Part shown: one piece after another, positions 1 through 7,422 of the stretch | How positions within the stretch are numbered: the first letter of the stretch is position 1 | Layout: each line of letters opens with the position of its first letter | Assembly: GCF_001602095.1 (NCBI RefSeq) | Contig: NZ_CP014991.1 | Location: forward strand, 62,001 to 126,000 | DNA from: Helicobacter himalayensis | GTDB taxonomy: Bacteria; Campylobacterota; Campylobacteria; Campylobacterales; Helicobacteraceae | Length of the DNA: 64,000 bases | Reading direction: 5' to 3' | The notes under the pieces: generated by a model | Seen by the model: the letters and a program-made list of their open reading frames with translations, nothing else | What the model was told of the DNA's origin: nothing | Database searches by the model: none | Program-made: the position numbers and the translations under genes

Positions 1-641
1 ATCCTAAGCACGAGCGATTCGCCTTGCAAAGTCGGCAGAGAGGAAAGCCTAAAGTCATATTCCTTTTCATCAAATTTTTTTGAAAAGCGCCCATCAAGGG
101 CTTTGCGCCTTTGGGTCATATCAAGGGCGCACTCAAGCTTTAAGCGCGCAGAAAGAGCGTTAAAAAGTGGAGATTCTAAACTAAAAACTTTATGCAAGAT
201 TCCATCGCAGCGCGCGCGTATAATGGCATTTGAAGCATTTTGCTCAAAATGTATATCACTACTTTTTTCCTCAATGCAAGTTTGCAAGATAAAATCTAAA
301 AGCAAGCAGACCTCTTTGGAATCTTTGGTGGCATTTTGCGAGGTGTTGTTTTGTAATAAGGCGAGTTTTTTGGAGAGATTTTCGCATAATTCAAAAAATC
401 GTGCCATTTTAAGTGCGCGTGTGAAATGCACTTCAAAATCACTCAAATTTTTATATGCTACTTTTGCAAACTTTTTTTCTAAGGAGAAGGCGCGCACATT
501 GGAATTTGCGTGAGAATCTAAGGTGTTTTCACAAACTGCGATGAGCGCTTCATTTTTTTCGTTTAATGCAAGGCAAAAACAGCGGAATTTTTGCATAAAA
601 GCAATTTCTAGCGCACAAAGCGCGTTTTTTTCAAACTCCAT
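1..641 (-). CDS. Type II secretion / type IV pilus assembly ATPase, GspE/PilB family (N-terminal part, runs off the window)
   Basis: This is a cytoplasmic hexameric ATPase that powers pseudopilus or pilus assembly. Only about 213 N-terminal codons are present, and the gene continues past base 1. The ATG at 641 is followed on the minus strand by a helical N-terminal region. The family signature then appears: a SDIHFE motif, an IRARCDG stretch, RLK, then DMTQRRKALDGRF and a D-FRLSSLPTLQGESLVLR run, as in GspE/PilB/MshE just before Walker A. The Walker A itself lies outside the window. It is the last visible gene of a minus-strand operon, 43 bases after the secretin gene. Campylobacter CtsE, needed for natural transformation, occupies the same kind of position. 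The family is secure. The CtsE name rests on context only. Confidence 0.85.
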   Translation of the reverse strand, partial: MEFEKNALCALEIAFMQKFRCFCLALNEKNEALIAVCENTLDSHANSNVRAFSLEKKFAKVAYKNLSDFEVHFTRALKMARFFELCENLSKKLALLQNNTSQNATKDSKEVCLLLDFILQTCIEEKSSDIHFEQNASNAIIRARCDGILHKVFSLESPLFNALSARLKLECALDMTQRRKALDGRFSKKFDEKEYDFRLSSLPTLQGESLVLR

Positions 642-684
642 TTACCCTCCTTTTTGCCTTTGCCACTTTTTGAAAGCCCCCGAT

Positions 685-2307
685 TCATTGTACGAAATCA
701 ATTTCAGTCATATCTTCATTAAATTCCGCTAAGGCGCTTTGCATAGAATCCTCAGCTTTTTCAAAAAGTGCTCTTTGGGTGGAATTTGCGCTAAAAGATT
801 GTGCGGAATTTGTCGGATTTATGATACTTGGTGTGATGATAATCACCATTTCTTTGGTGAGTTGCGTGTTTTTGTTGTAGCTAAAGAGGTATTTTAGAAG
901 CGGAATATCGCCTAGTATTGGCAGTTTTTTGGTTTGTTTGATTTGAGTTTTGTCAATCAAGCCTCCCAAAACGATTTTTTGCCCATTTTCTAACGCGACA
1001 AGAGAGGAAAGTTGTTTTGTGGATAGATTTGGCGGGGAAGAAAGCGCGGTGGTTTGGCTTTCTACTGCATTGTCTTTGGTTTTGGTGATGGAGGGATTTA
1101 TCTTTAAAATCACGCGGTTATTTTCAATGCTGGGCGTGACATCAAGCAAAATCCCCGCAAAAACTGAAGGGAAAGATTCTGCTGCATTTTGGATAGAAGT
1201 ACCTTGCGTGGTAGTCTGAAAAGTCGTGCTTTGCTGGTAGCGCAGGACAGAGCCTACACTGATGATTGCTGGTTGATTATTGAGTGTGAGCACACGCGGA
1301 TTTGAGAGCGATTCTACCTTGCCATAAGTTTGCAAAAATTCCACAATGCGCTCAATACTCACGCCTTGCGAAAAAACATTGATACCATAGGAATTTCCCG
1401 CACTTCCTAGCACCAAAGAGCTTGCATTCTCGCTATCAAGTGGTGTAGTCGCAAAGCTAAAAAGCCCAAAAAACTGCTCCCAATCCACGCCGTTTGTCTG
1501 CACATTACTATGCTCGATATTAAAAATATTGACATCAATAAGCACTTGAGAATGGATTTTTTGCTTCAATGTCTGGAGATAGTGTTCCACGCGCTCAATT
1601 TGATTTTTGCTCCCTGTGATTGTGAGGAGTCCCGCACCCTTATTGATAATAATATCCTTGCGGTTAAAATCTTTAGTGTTTTGAGAATCTGGCAAATACC
1701 AATCACCCGGGCGGTAGGCGATATTATAAATTTCATTCTCCAGCTCACCCCAAAAATCCATTTCATCGATTGAATAGATTTTCGTCCCACTTTTGCCATT
1801 GCCTAGCGTGTGACTTGCGGCTTTATTGAGCGCCATTTTATGCGCTTGTGAGTTGTCCTCCCAGCCAAATGCGCCCATTCCTGTGGTGTAGGGATTTTGA
1901 TTGAAGAGCAGGGAGCCTTGAGAATCTTGTGAGAAAAATACATCTGTATTGCTTGAACCCACGCGTGCAGTGGAAATATAGTTGATGCTAAAGGTTTTTG
2001 TTTGCAAAGTAGAGACATATAAAATATTTTCTTTCAGGTCATAATGCAAATCATTTTGCGCAAACACCACTTCTAGCGCATTTTGCAAGGGTGCTTGTTG
2101 GAGGCGGATTTGTAGTTTTTTAGAATCTAAATGCTTTTTAGAATCTTGCAAATACACAAGGCTCATCTTGCATTCTCGCGCGATTTCTTCAAGGATTTGT
2201 GAGGGAAGCGCATAGGCGTTAAGCGTGATATTTTCACAAGTAAAAAGAGGCGAGCAAAGAAGTAGCACCTGCGAAGTGTAGTTGAAAAAAAATTTATTTT
2301 TAAACAT
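685..2307 (-). CDS. ctsD: Secretin of an MSHA/Cts-type secretion system (MshL/PilQ/GspD family)
   Basis: The product is predicted to be the outer-membrane ring through which a pilus or incoming DNA passes. The 540-residue protein has an N-terminal signal-like segment and a short STN/N0-type domain (about 35-105, with LQIRLQQAPLQNALEVVFA). An N1-like region follows at about 215-260 (GLLTITGSKNQIERVEHYL). The conserved secretin beta domain comes last, with VLIDVNIFNIEHS, SNPRVLTLNNQPAIISVG, VALENGQKIVLGGLID, LPILGDIPLLKYLFS and KEMVIIITPSII. The MshL-like spacing and the upstream MshI/J/K-like genes place it in the MSHA branch, which also contains Campylobacter CtsD. I see no lipobox. It sits between the MshK-like gene (44-base gap) and the GspE gene. 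Confidence 0.88.
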   Translation of the reverse strand: MFKNKFFFNYTSQVLLLCSPLFTCENITLNAYALPSQILEEIARECKMSLVYLQDSKKHLDSKKLQIRLQQAPLQNALEVVFAQNDLHYDLKENILYVSTLQTKTFSINYISTARVGSSNTDVFFSQDSQGSLLFNQNPYTTGMGAFGWEDNSQAHKMALNKAASHTLGNGKSGTKIYSIDEMDFWGELENEIYNIAYRPGDWYLPDSQNTKDFNRKDIIINKGAGLLTITGSKNQIERVEHYLQTLKQKIHSQVLIDVNIFNIEHSNVQTNGVDWEQFFGLFSFATTPLDSENASSLVLGSAGNSYGINVFSQGVSIERIVEFLQTYGKVESLSNPRVLTLNNQPAIISVGSVLRYQQSTTFQTTTQGTSIQNAAESFPSVFAGILLDVTPSIENNRVILKINPSITKTKDNAVESQTTALSSPPNLSTKQLSSLVALENGQKIVLGGLIDKTQIKQTKKLPILGDIPLLKYLFSYNKNTQLTKEMVIIITPSIINPTNSAQSFSANSTQRALFEKAEDSMQSALAEFNEDMTEIDFVQ

Positions 2308-2351
2308 TTTCCTTCCTTAAGTGATTGTGAGGTTTTGTGAAATAACTCTGT

Positions 2352-2711
2352 TTAAGAATCTCGTAAATACAGCCTCTCAGTCTTTTTGCCTCTTTTAAGT
2401 AAAACAGAATCTTGCGTGATTTCAAGCAGTGTGAAGTCCTTGTGCGCGCCTATTTCATACCAGATTCCATCAATAAGTGCTTTTTTGTTAATAATAGCTT
2501 CTAAATGCAAAGGCTCTAGTTTCTTGCTCTGTGGCTTTGTGGGTGGTTGAAGTGGCGGGATAAAGGGGTTGTGAATATGTTGCGCGGAATGAGGCTTTGG
2601 GGAGAAATTTTTTAAAAGTTCTTGCCTTGTTTGCGCGCAATTTGTATCGCAAGGGATTTGTGCGTTTGCTAGGTAAAGTGATGTGAAAAGCGCGATTTGT
2701 GGAAATTTCAT
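2352..2711 (-). CDS. PilP/MshK-like periplasmic pilotin-type protein
   Basis: This small protein of 119 residues is exported. Residues 1-18 form a short signal peptide ending near ANA. A proline-rich linker follows (about 45-70), then a C-terminal beta domain of about 50 residues containing ALIDGIWYEIGAHKDFTLLEITQDSVLL. That pattern (a small residue, then dG-wy-GE, then LLEI-DSVLLKRG) is the GspC/PilP homology-region fold that binds the N0 domain of secretins. The start ATG overlaps the stop of the upstream PilO-like gene by four bases (ATGA), so translation is probably coupled. By position it corresponds to MshK; Campylobacter CtsR may be equivalent. The fold call is moderately sure and the name is left blank. 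Confidence 0.68.
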   Translation of the reverse strand: MKFPQIALFTSLYLANAQIPCDTNCAQTRQELLKNFSPKPHSAQHIHNPFIPPLQPPTKPQSKKLEPLHLEAIINKKALIDGIWYEIGAHKDFTLLEITQDSVLLKRGKKTERLYLRDS

Positions 2712-3247
2712 TGTGGCAATCGCATATCTTGAAGTAGAGTTTCAAAAGCGATGTGTCCCTCATTTGTGGATTCTAAATGCAAAAAATCTAGGCTTATAAA
2801 CTGCGCGCGCAAAGATTCTAGCTTATTGATAAATTCTACAACACGTGCAAATTCCCCACTGCCTTTAAGCGTGATAATATGCAAGCCATCATCACTAAGC
2901 TTAATTTCATAAATCTGCAAATCCTGCATAAAAACCAAAACAGAATTTAGATTTTCAAAAATCCCAATATGCGCGATTTGAGACATAAGCGCTTGTAAAA
3001 GAGCGTTTGCAGAGTGAAGGTTGTTAAGATTTTCTTGCGTGGCGTTTAGATTTGCGCTTTGGGAAAGTTCAAAATCACGCTCTTGGTTTGCGTTTTGCAA
3101 AAGCTGGTGATGAAGCATTTGAGAATCTCGCAATTGCGCACGTAATGGGCTAATTACAAATGAAAAGCTTAGGAAAAATGTGATAAGTATAAGGCAGATA
3201 AAAAGTAGGAGTTTTTCGCGTGGCTGGAGCTTGCGGGAGAATTTCAT
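2708..3247 (-). CDS. PilO/MshJ/GspM-like inner-membrane protein
   Basis: This is a 179-residue bitopic membrane protein. A basic N-terminus (MKFSRKLQPREK) precedes one transmembrane helix at about 13-35. A coiled-coil-prone stretch runs from about 38 to 95 (many Q, N and L), and a small ferredoxin-like domain lies at about 90-175. PilO, MshJ and GspM have this architecture and form the inner-membrane alignment platform with PilN. The start overlaps the stop of the upstream gene by four bases, and its own stop overlaps the next start. The family assignment is based on topology and neighbours because sequence identity in this family is low. Confidence 0.65.
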   Translation of the reverse strand: MKFSRKLQPREKLLLFICLILITFFLSFSFVISPLRAQLRDSQMLHHQLLQNANQERDFELSQSANLNATQENLNNLHSANALLQALMSQIAHIGIFENLNSVLVFMQDLQIYEIKLSDDGLHIITLKGSGEFARVVEFINKLESLRAQFISLDFLHLESTNEGHIAFETLLQDMRLPQ

Positions 3248-4530
3248 AATGTTGTGCGCGCGTGTTGGGATTTGACTTGAGAATCTAGCGCGCTAGATTC
3301 CGTGCTAAAATCTTTTTTTACGAGAAGTAAAATTTCAGCATTTGCAATAGTGTCTTTGTAATCTATGCGCGAGAGCGTGGCTTGAGTATGCGCAGAAGAG
3401 AGGGATTTTAGAAGTTTTGTAATATCGGTGTGTGCCTTTGCATTTGCTTGCATTTTAAGCGCTAGCATTTTTTCACCCCTTGCGATGCTAAAGGTGTCAA
3501 TCCACACGCCCTGTTTTTGCAAATGCTCAAAAACATCACGCGTAATGGATTCTAAATGTGGCGCGAAAAGGTTTGGGATAAATGCGCTTTTGTAAGCAAG
3601 CTCTTTGTTTTGTTGTAGTGTCGTATTAAGCGTGTTTTGCAGTTCTTGCAAAGTAGAATTGAGGGTAGAATCATTTGTGCGTGCGAAGAGATTTTCATTT
3701 TGCAAGGAGTTGATAGTGTTTTGCAGAGAATTGAGCGTAAAGAAAAGCATAAGCGGATACGCAACACATATTCCAAAACAAAGAGTTATGAGGCTTTTGC
3801 GCGCAAATGAAAACTCTGCTGGGGCAAAGATTCCAAAATTTGAGCGCAAAAAATAATGCGTGTTTTTGAGCCTGCAAAGATACTCTTTAAATTCGGCAAC
3901 TATGCTAAAAGGGAGATTGTAAGGGGTTTTGGTGCAAAGCTTTTCCACACAAAAAGGCAAAATAAGCTCTTGCAGAGAATCTAGCGCATAAAATTCCGCC
4001 TCACCAAAAAGTTGCTTGAGTGCCTCATATTTTTGCTCCGCCTCGCTTTGTCTGCATTCTTGCGTGCTTAAAAGCTTGCCATTTTGCACCACGCATAAAA
4101 TCCCAAACGCGCCCACATACACAAACGCATTTTGCAGAATTTCACCTAAAAGCACAATATCCGCGCTCACAACTTCAAATTTTTGAGAATCTTTGCTCAA
4201 AAATGTAGGCAAAAAATACGCTTCGCATTCATAGAGATTCTCATCATAAAGGTGCTGATGTAGGGAAAAATAAAGCTTGTATTCATAATTTGCGTGCAAT
4301 AAATTCCTAGCTCTCGCTTCTGCGAAAAGCGTATTACAAAGTGTGGGATTTGTGTCTTGAGAATCTAAAAAGTCTTGCAAAGAGGAATTTTTAGGAAGTG
4401 GCATTTCAAGGCGTAAGCGCGATATATCTCTAAAGCTTGCAATGGCGATATTTTTGTATTTTCGCGGTAGATTCTCTATCTTTTGTTCATATTGCGTATG
4501 CTGATAAAGGATATGTAAAACGCGCGCCAT
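3244..4530 (-). CDS. PilM/PilN-type fused platform protein (MshI/GspL/CtsX-like)
   Basis: This 428-residue protein has a cytoplasmic actin-like N-terminal part (about 1-240, with ADIVLLGEILQNAFVYVGAFG). One transmembrane helix lies at about 250-270, followed by a long N/Q/L coiled coil (272-310). The C-terminal domain ends with a VWIDTFSIARGEKMLALKMQ-type PilN motif (335-400). This PilM-TM-PilN fusion matches GspL/MshI and, by position and size, Campylobacter CtsX. It is the first gene of the operon. The ATG at 4530 is preceded by an AAAGG ribosome site, and just upstream lies the 4544-4581 hairpin. Near its C-terminus, 3281-3300 is a perfect 20-bp palindrome made of two inverted AGAATC motifs. 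Confidence 0.7.
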   Translation of the reverse strand: MARVLHILYQHTQYEQKIENLPRKYKNIAIASFRDISRLRLEMPLPKNSSLQDFLDSQDTNPTLCNTLFAEARARNLLHANYEYKLYFSLHQHLYDENLYECEAYFLPTFLSKDSQKFEVVSADIVLLGEILQNAFVYVGAFGILCVVQNGKLLSTQECRQSEAEQKYEALKQLFGEAEFYALDSLQELILPFCVEKLCTKTPYNLPFSIVAEFKEYLCRLKNTHYFLRSNFGIFAPAEFSFARKSLITLCFGICVAYPLMLFFTLNSLQNTINSLQNENLFARTNDSTLNSTLQELQNTLNTTLQQNKELAYKSAFIPNLFAPHLESITRDVFEHLQKQGVWIDTFSIARGEKMLALKMQANAKAHTDITKLLKSLSSAHTQATLSRIDYKDTIANAEILLLVKKDFSTESSALDSQVKSQHARTTL

Positions 4531-4543
4531 TTACTTACCTTTA

Positions 4544-4581
4544 GGAGTTGGTTTCTGCTTTTGCCTAGAGAAACCCTCTCC
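4544..4581 (-). promoter_or_regulatory. Leader hairpin directly upstream of the cts-like operon
   Basis: Read on the minus strand, GGAG-AG-GGTTTCT is followed by a 12-base loop and then AGAAACC-AA-CTCC. This makes a 7-bp stem extended by a 4-bp stem across a small internal loop. It ends three bases before the AAAGG ribosome site of the gene starting at 4530. It could protect the 5' end, bind a regulator or control translation. I recognise no known riboswitch in it. Confidence 0.5.
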
Positions 4582-4589
4582 AAAATTAA

Positions 4590-4614
4590 AGCTTTAAGTT
4601 AAGATTCTAAAGCT
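4590..4614 (-). terminator. Weak hairpin with U-rich tail in the cts-like leader (possible attenuator)
   Basis: On the minus strand AGCTTTA, an 11-base loop and TAAAGCT form a stem that runs into TTTAATTTT. The stem is AT-rich and therefore weak. It lies between the small ORF ending at 4634 and the GGAG hairpin at 4544-4581, an order that would suit attenuation. The loop contains an AGAATC motif. Confidence 0.28.
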
Positions 4615-4633
4615 GTAAGCTTGCTACAAAAAC

Positions 4634-4723
4634 TTATTTCGAAGCAAACTTTAAATTTAAATAATAGTTTTCAAATTTAGGGGCGAAGTCTATAACTCTT
4701 AAACTTAAAACAAAATTAGCCAT
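4634..4723 (-). CDS. Candidate 29-residue small protein or leader peptide
   Basis: On the minus strand an AAAGGAAGGGG purine-rich ribosome site precedes an ATG at 4723. A 29-codon frame follows, starting MANFVLSLRVIDF and ending NLKFASK, and stopping at 4634. It is the only gene-like object in the 335-base gap between the cts-like operon and plsY. The ribosome site is better than that of most genes here, which is the main reason to list it. I recognise no family. It could be a leader peptide for the operon or a chance frame. Confidence 0.35.
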   Translation of the reverse strand: MANFVLSLRVIDFAPKFENYYLNLKFASK

Positions 4724-4806
4724 ACCCCTTCCTTTAAAAAAAATACTTTCAAGTTTAAGCTAGAAATAAAATCCGCCTTGCTTTGCCACATTTAGCCAAA
4801 TATTAA

Positions 4807-4855
4807 GCGCAAAAACGCAATAATTGCGCGCAAAAATTTAAATAACGCGCAAAAG
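4807..4855 (+). repeat. Three GCGCAAAA direct repeats about two helical turns apart, upstream of plsY
   Basis: GCGCAAAA occurs at 4807, 4828 and 4847, a spacing of 21 and 19 bases. Between the first and second lies CGCAAT-A-ATTGCG (4816-4828), a nearly perfect palindrome. The third copy merges into the AAAGGAG ribosome site of plsY. The even spacing suggests a protein-binding array. GCGC and A-runs are both common in this genome, so chance is possible. Confidence 0.3.
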
Positions 4856-4865
4856 GAGCTTGCAA

Positions 4866-5552
4866 ATGAGTGTGTATGCGGAGCTATTTTCCTCGCTTGG
4901 CGGGATTTTGAGTAATGTCAATGTGATTTTTTATCTCTTGGCGTATGTGCTTGGGGGTATTCCTTTTGGGCTGGTGCTTGCAAAGCTTTTTTATAAAATT
5001 GATATTCGTTTGATTGGCTCTGGGAGCATAGGTGCGACAAATGTCTATCGTGCGGTCAAAGAGATTAATCCAAAAAGTGCGAAGATTTTAGGTGCGGTGG
5101 TGATTGTGCTTGATGCGTGCAAGGGGACGATTATGATTGCGCTTGCAAAGGTCTTTGGGCTTGGGTTTGAGGCGCAGTGGTTTATTGCGTTGCTTTGTGT
5201 TTTGGGGCATTGTTATAGTCCATTTTTGGGCTTTAAGGGTGGCAAGGGTGTTTCGACTGCTATTGGTTCGACAATTTTGCTTATCCCTATTGAGGGTGCG
5301 CTCGGACTTGTGGTGTGGGGCGTGGTTGGCAAAGTGTTTAAAATCTCATCACTTTCTTCCTTGCTTGGCGTGCTAAGCGGGATTATGCTAACTTTTATCG
5401 TGCCTCATATTTTGCCATTGCCAGATTCTATAAATATCCTTTCACAAGTGCATACACACATACCTGTGGTGCTTATAGGGTTACTTATCCTTTATACACA
5501 TATCCCAAATATCAAAAAGCTTCTAAGCGGACAGGAAAGCAAGGTACTTTAG
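4866..5552 (+). CDS. plsY: Acyl-phosphate:glycerol-3-phosphate acyltransferase PlsY
   Basis: PlsY is an integral membrane enzyme that moves an acyl group from acyl-phosphate to glycerol-3-phosphate, the first step of phospholipid synthesis. All three conserved loops are visible: IRLIGSGSIGATNVYRAV (about 45-60), LDACKGT, and GHCYSPFLGFKGGKGVSTAIG (about 110-130). Five hydrophobic helices surround them. Length (about 228 residues) is usual. I chose the ATG at 4866 because AAAGGAG lies seven bases before it. The TTG at 4860 would be too close. folB follows 21 bases later. Confidence 0.95.
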   Translation: MSVYAELFSSLGGILSNVNVIFYLLAYVLGGIPFGLVLAKLFYKIDIRLIGSGSIGATNVYRAVKEINPKSAKILGAVVIVLDACKGTIMIALAKVFGLGFEAQWFIALLCVLGHCYSPFLGFKGGKGVSTAIGSTILLIPIEGALGLVVWGVVGKVFKISSLSSLLGVLSGIMLTFIVPHILPLPDSINILSQVHTHIPVVLIGLLILYTHIPNIKKLLSGQESKVL

Positions 5553-5573
5553 GTTTTGTGGGGGATTTAGGGC

Positions 5574-5966
5574 GTGGATTTTTATAAAATTTCACATAAT
5601 ATACAAAACACAAAAGAGTTTAAAAAAGAAGGCACACTTTTATGCCTTGAGGTTGAGAATCTGCGCTTGCAGGCAATCATTGGCATACTTGACCTTGAAC
5701 GTATCACTCCACAAACGTTGCTTATTGATGCAAAAATTTTTTATTATTATAATGGTGAGTTTCTTGATTACGTGCGCATTGTGGAGTTTATCAAAAATGA
5801 CTTGGTGAGCCAAAAATATGGCTTGGTTGAGGAATTGCTACTTTCATTAAGCGCAAAGCTAAAGGCAGAATTTAGCGAAATCCACAAACTCCACCTTTGT
5901 GCCAAAAAGCCCGATATTTTAGAATCTTGTATCGTGGGCGCAAGCTTGTGGAAAGAGTTTTGCTAA
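5574..5966 (+). CDS. folB: Dihydroneopterin aldolase-like protein FolB
   Basis: FolB cleaves dihydroneopterin to 6-hydroxymethyl-dihydropterin in folate synthesis. Family features are visible: LEVENLRLQAIIGILDLERITPQTLLIDAKI near residues 24-55, then YVRIVEFIKNDLVSQKYGLVEELLLSLSAKL, and a C-terminal LCAKKPDI segment. The protein has 130 residues with an N-terminal extension of about 20. It starts with GTG at 5574, 21 bases after plsY, so co-transcription is likely. FolK, the next enzyme of the pathway, lies 1 kb away beyond a divergent gene. Confidence 0.82.
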   Translation: MDFYKISHNIQNTKEFKKEGTLLCLEVENLRLQAIIGILDLERITPQTLLIDAKIFYYYNGEFLDYVRIVEFIKNDLVSQKYGLVEELLLSLSAKLKAEFSEIHKLHLCAKKPDILESCIVGASLWKEFC

Positions 5967-6078
5967 GAGTTTATGGTAAAAATTTATGGCATTTTGCAGA
6001 AATAATTTTACTTCGCCTCTGTTACTTCGTGCGTTTTAATTTAGCAGAGATTCTTAAAAAAAGTGCGCATTCAGAGCC

Positions 6079-6834
6079 TTAGCGCACTTTCTCATAAATG
6101 TATGGCACAGAGTTAATGCCTGCTTGCATTACCTTGTGATTGATATTCATCACGTCTGAAACATCAAGATTCTCATACTTTTTGGGGAGTTTGTAGTCTC
6201 TTTTATACACTTCTTGCAAAAAGGCGATTTTCTCATCATTGCTCTTAAACTCACCTACGCGCTCTTTGAGCATTGCCGCCTTTAGTACAGAATCCGCACC
6301 CAAAAATCCCACAGGTAACACATACACGCTAGAATCCTGCGTGAGTTTTTTAAGCCCTAGCATTTCGCGCTGACACGAGGGGCAATTTACATCAGCCACG
6401 ATGTACACAATTTTATTGCTCTTATTTTGGGAATCTAGCACGATAAAATCACTCGTTTTCAAACTTGCAAAAAGATTTGCAATCGCTTCATTTGCAGGCT
6501 TTTGCGTGGCATTTTGTGTTTGTTTGATAGTATTTGAGATATTGATTGTGTCGTTATCATTAGTTGCAAAAAACACATTGCTCGCACCTAGCACCGCCTC
6601 GCCATCGCTACTTACAAAAAGTGGCACTTGCAAATCGCCTGCTTTTATGACGACAAATTTCACTTTATCCGTGCTTTGCAAATCTTCGATTTTTAGCACC
6701 TTGATTTGCTGAGAGGTTTTTTGCGTTAAAAGCTTTGTAATCTTTTGCTCCAAATCATTATCCGCGCTAAAGGCATTCACGCACCCGATACAACAAAACG
6801 CGAACAAAAATCTCATAATTTTTTGGGATTTCAT
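6079..6834 (-). CDS. Periplasmic thiol:disulfide interchange protein, DsbC/DsbG-like
   Basis: The 251-residue protein starts with a signal peptide (about 1-23, ending NAFSA). An N-terminal domain of about 90 residues resembles the DsbC dimerisation domain (IKVLKIEDL, LFVSSDGEAVLG). A thioredoxin-fold domain contains VNCPSCQRE (CPSC active site, near residue 150) and a cis-proline loop SVPYIY near the C-terminus. This suggests a disulfide isomerase or oxidase for exported proteins. A Q/N/T-rich linker (about 95-115) joins the domains. It is transcribed alone, divergent from folK. AAGGAA precedes the ATG at 6834. The family is secure; oxidase versus isomerase is not resolved. Confidence 0.8.
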   Translation of the reverse strand: MKSQKIMRFLFAFCCIGCVNAFSADNDLEQKITKLLTQKTSQQIKVLKIEDLQSTDKVKFVVIKAGDLQVPLFVSSDGEAVLGASNVFFATNDNDTINISNTIKQTQNATQKPANEAIANLFASLKTSDFIVLDSQNKSNKIVYIVADVNCPSCQREMLGLKKLTQDSSVYVLPVGFLGADSVLKAAMLKERVGEFKSNDEKIAFLQEVYKRDYKLPKKYENLDVSDVMNINHKVMQAGINSVPYIYEKVR

Positions 6835-6856
6835 AGCTTATTTCCTTTTTGGATTC

Positions 6857-6862
6857 TATAAT
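6857..6862 (+). promoter_or_regulatory. Probable -10 box for the folK-flhF operon
   Basis: TATAAT on the plus strand lies 65 bases before the folK ATG in the gap shared with the divergent dsb-like gene. I see no clear -35, which is common for Helicobacter sigma-80 promoters. Confidence 0.4.
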
Positions 6863-6927
6863 TTTAGGCTTGCAATTGTAATTCTTTTTAGCAAACAATA
6901 AAGCACATATAAGGAAGCGTCAAGTAA

Positions 6928-7422
6928 ATGTATATTCACGCAGATTCTCTCTATCCGTGCGTATTTTCAAAGCCACAAAAAGCAAAAAGCAAAAAGCAAA
7001 ATTTCGTGCTTTTGGGCATTGGTGGGAATAAGCCAAAAACATTGCACGCTTTTTTTTACCTCTTTAAAAAACTTCGTGCGCACCCAAAAATCCGCACGAT
7101 TCAAAGCTCGCCGATTCTGCATAATCCTGCCTTTGGTTACATAAAGCAAGCGGATTTTGAAAACGCGTTACTTGCATTAGATACGAGTTTAAATCTCAAT
7201 GAAATCTATGCACTTATTTTTTATTTAGAGCGCATTTTTGGACGAGGGCGCGTGAGGGCGTTTAAAAACGCACCTAGAATCTTGGATATTGATATCATCT
7301 TTTATAACAAAGTGATTTTAAAGCGAGCTTATCTTACAATTCCGCACAAAAATTGGAAAGAACGCATAAGCGTGTGTATTCCAATGAGTTTTTTAGATAT
7401 TTCAGTGATAAAAGGCGTGTAA
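6928..7422 (+). CDS. folK: 2-amino-4-hydroxy-6-hydroxymethyldihydropteridine pyrophosphokinase
   Basis: FolK transfers pyrophosphate from ATP to 6-hydroxymethyl-dihydropterin in folate synthesis. The signature is clear: FVLLGIGGNKPKTL near residue 26, an SSPILHNPAFGYIKQADFENALLAL stretch, and FGRGRVRAFKNAPRILDIDIIFYNK (about 110-135) carrying the ATP- and metal-binding residues. AAGGAAG precedes the ATG. Its stop codon touches the flhF start, so the two genes are coupled. This folK-flhF linkage is typical of Helicobacter. Confidence 0.93.
   Translation: MYIHADSLYPCVFSKPQKAKSKKQNFVLLGIGGNKPKTLHAFFYLFKKLRAHPKIRTIQSSPILHNPAFGYIKQADFENALLALDTSLNLNEIYALIFYLERIFGRGRVRAFKNAPRILDIDIIFYNKVILKRAYLTIPHKNWKERISVCIPMSFLDISVIKGV

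Noticed and set aside
103-513. 136-codon plus-strand frame at the left edge
   Set aside because: It is the antisense of the GspE-type ATPase, which reads through the same region with family motifs.
4807-4855. GCGCAAAA triplet as a CRISPR-like or iteron array
   Set aside because: Only three short copies with no conserved spacer length or partner genes; kept as a possible regulatory repeat only.
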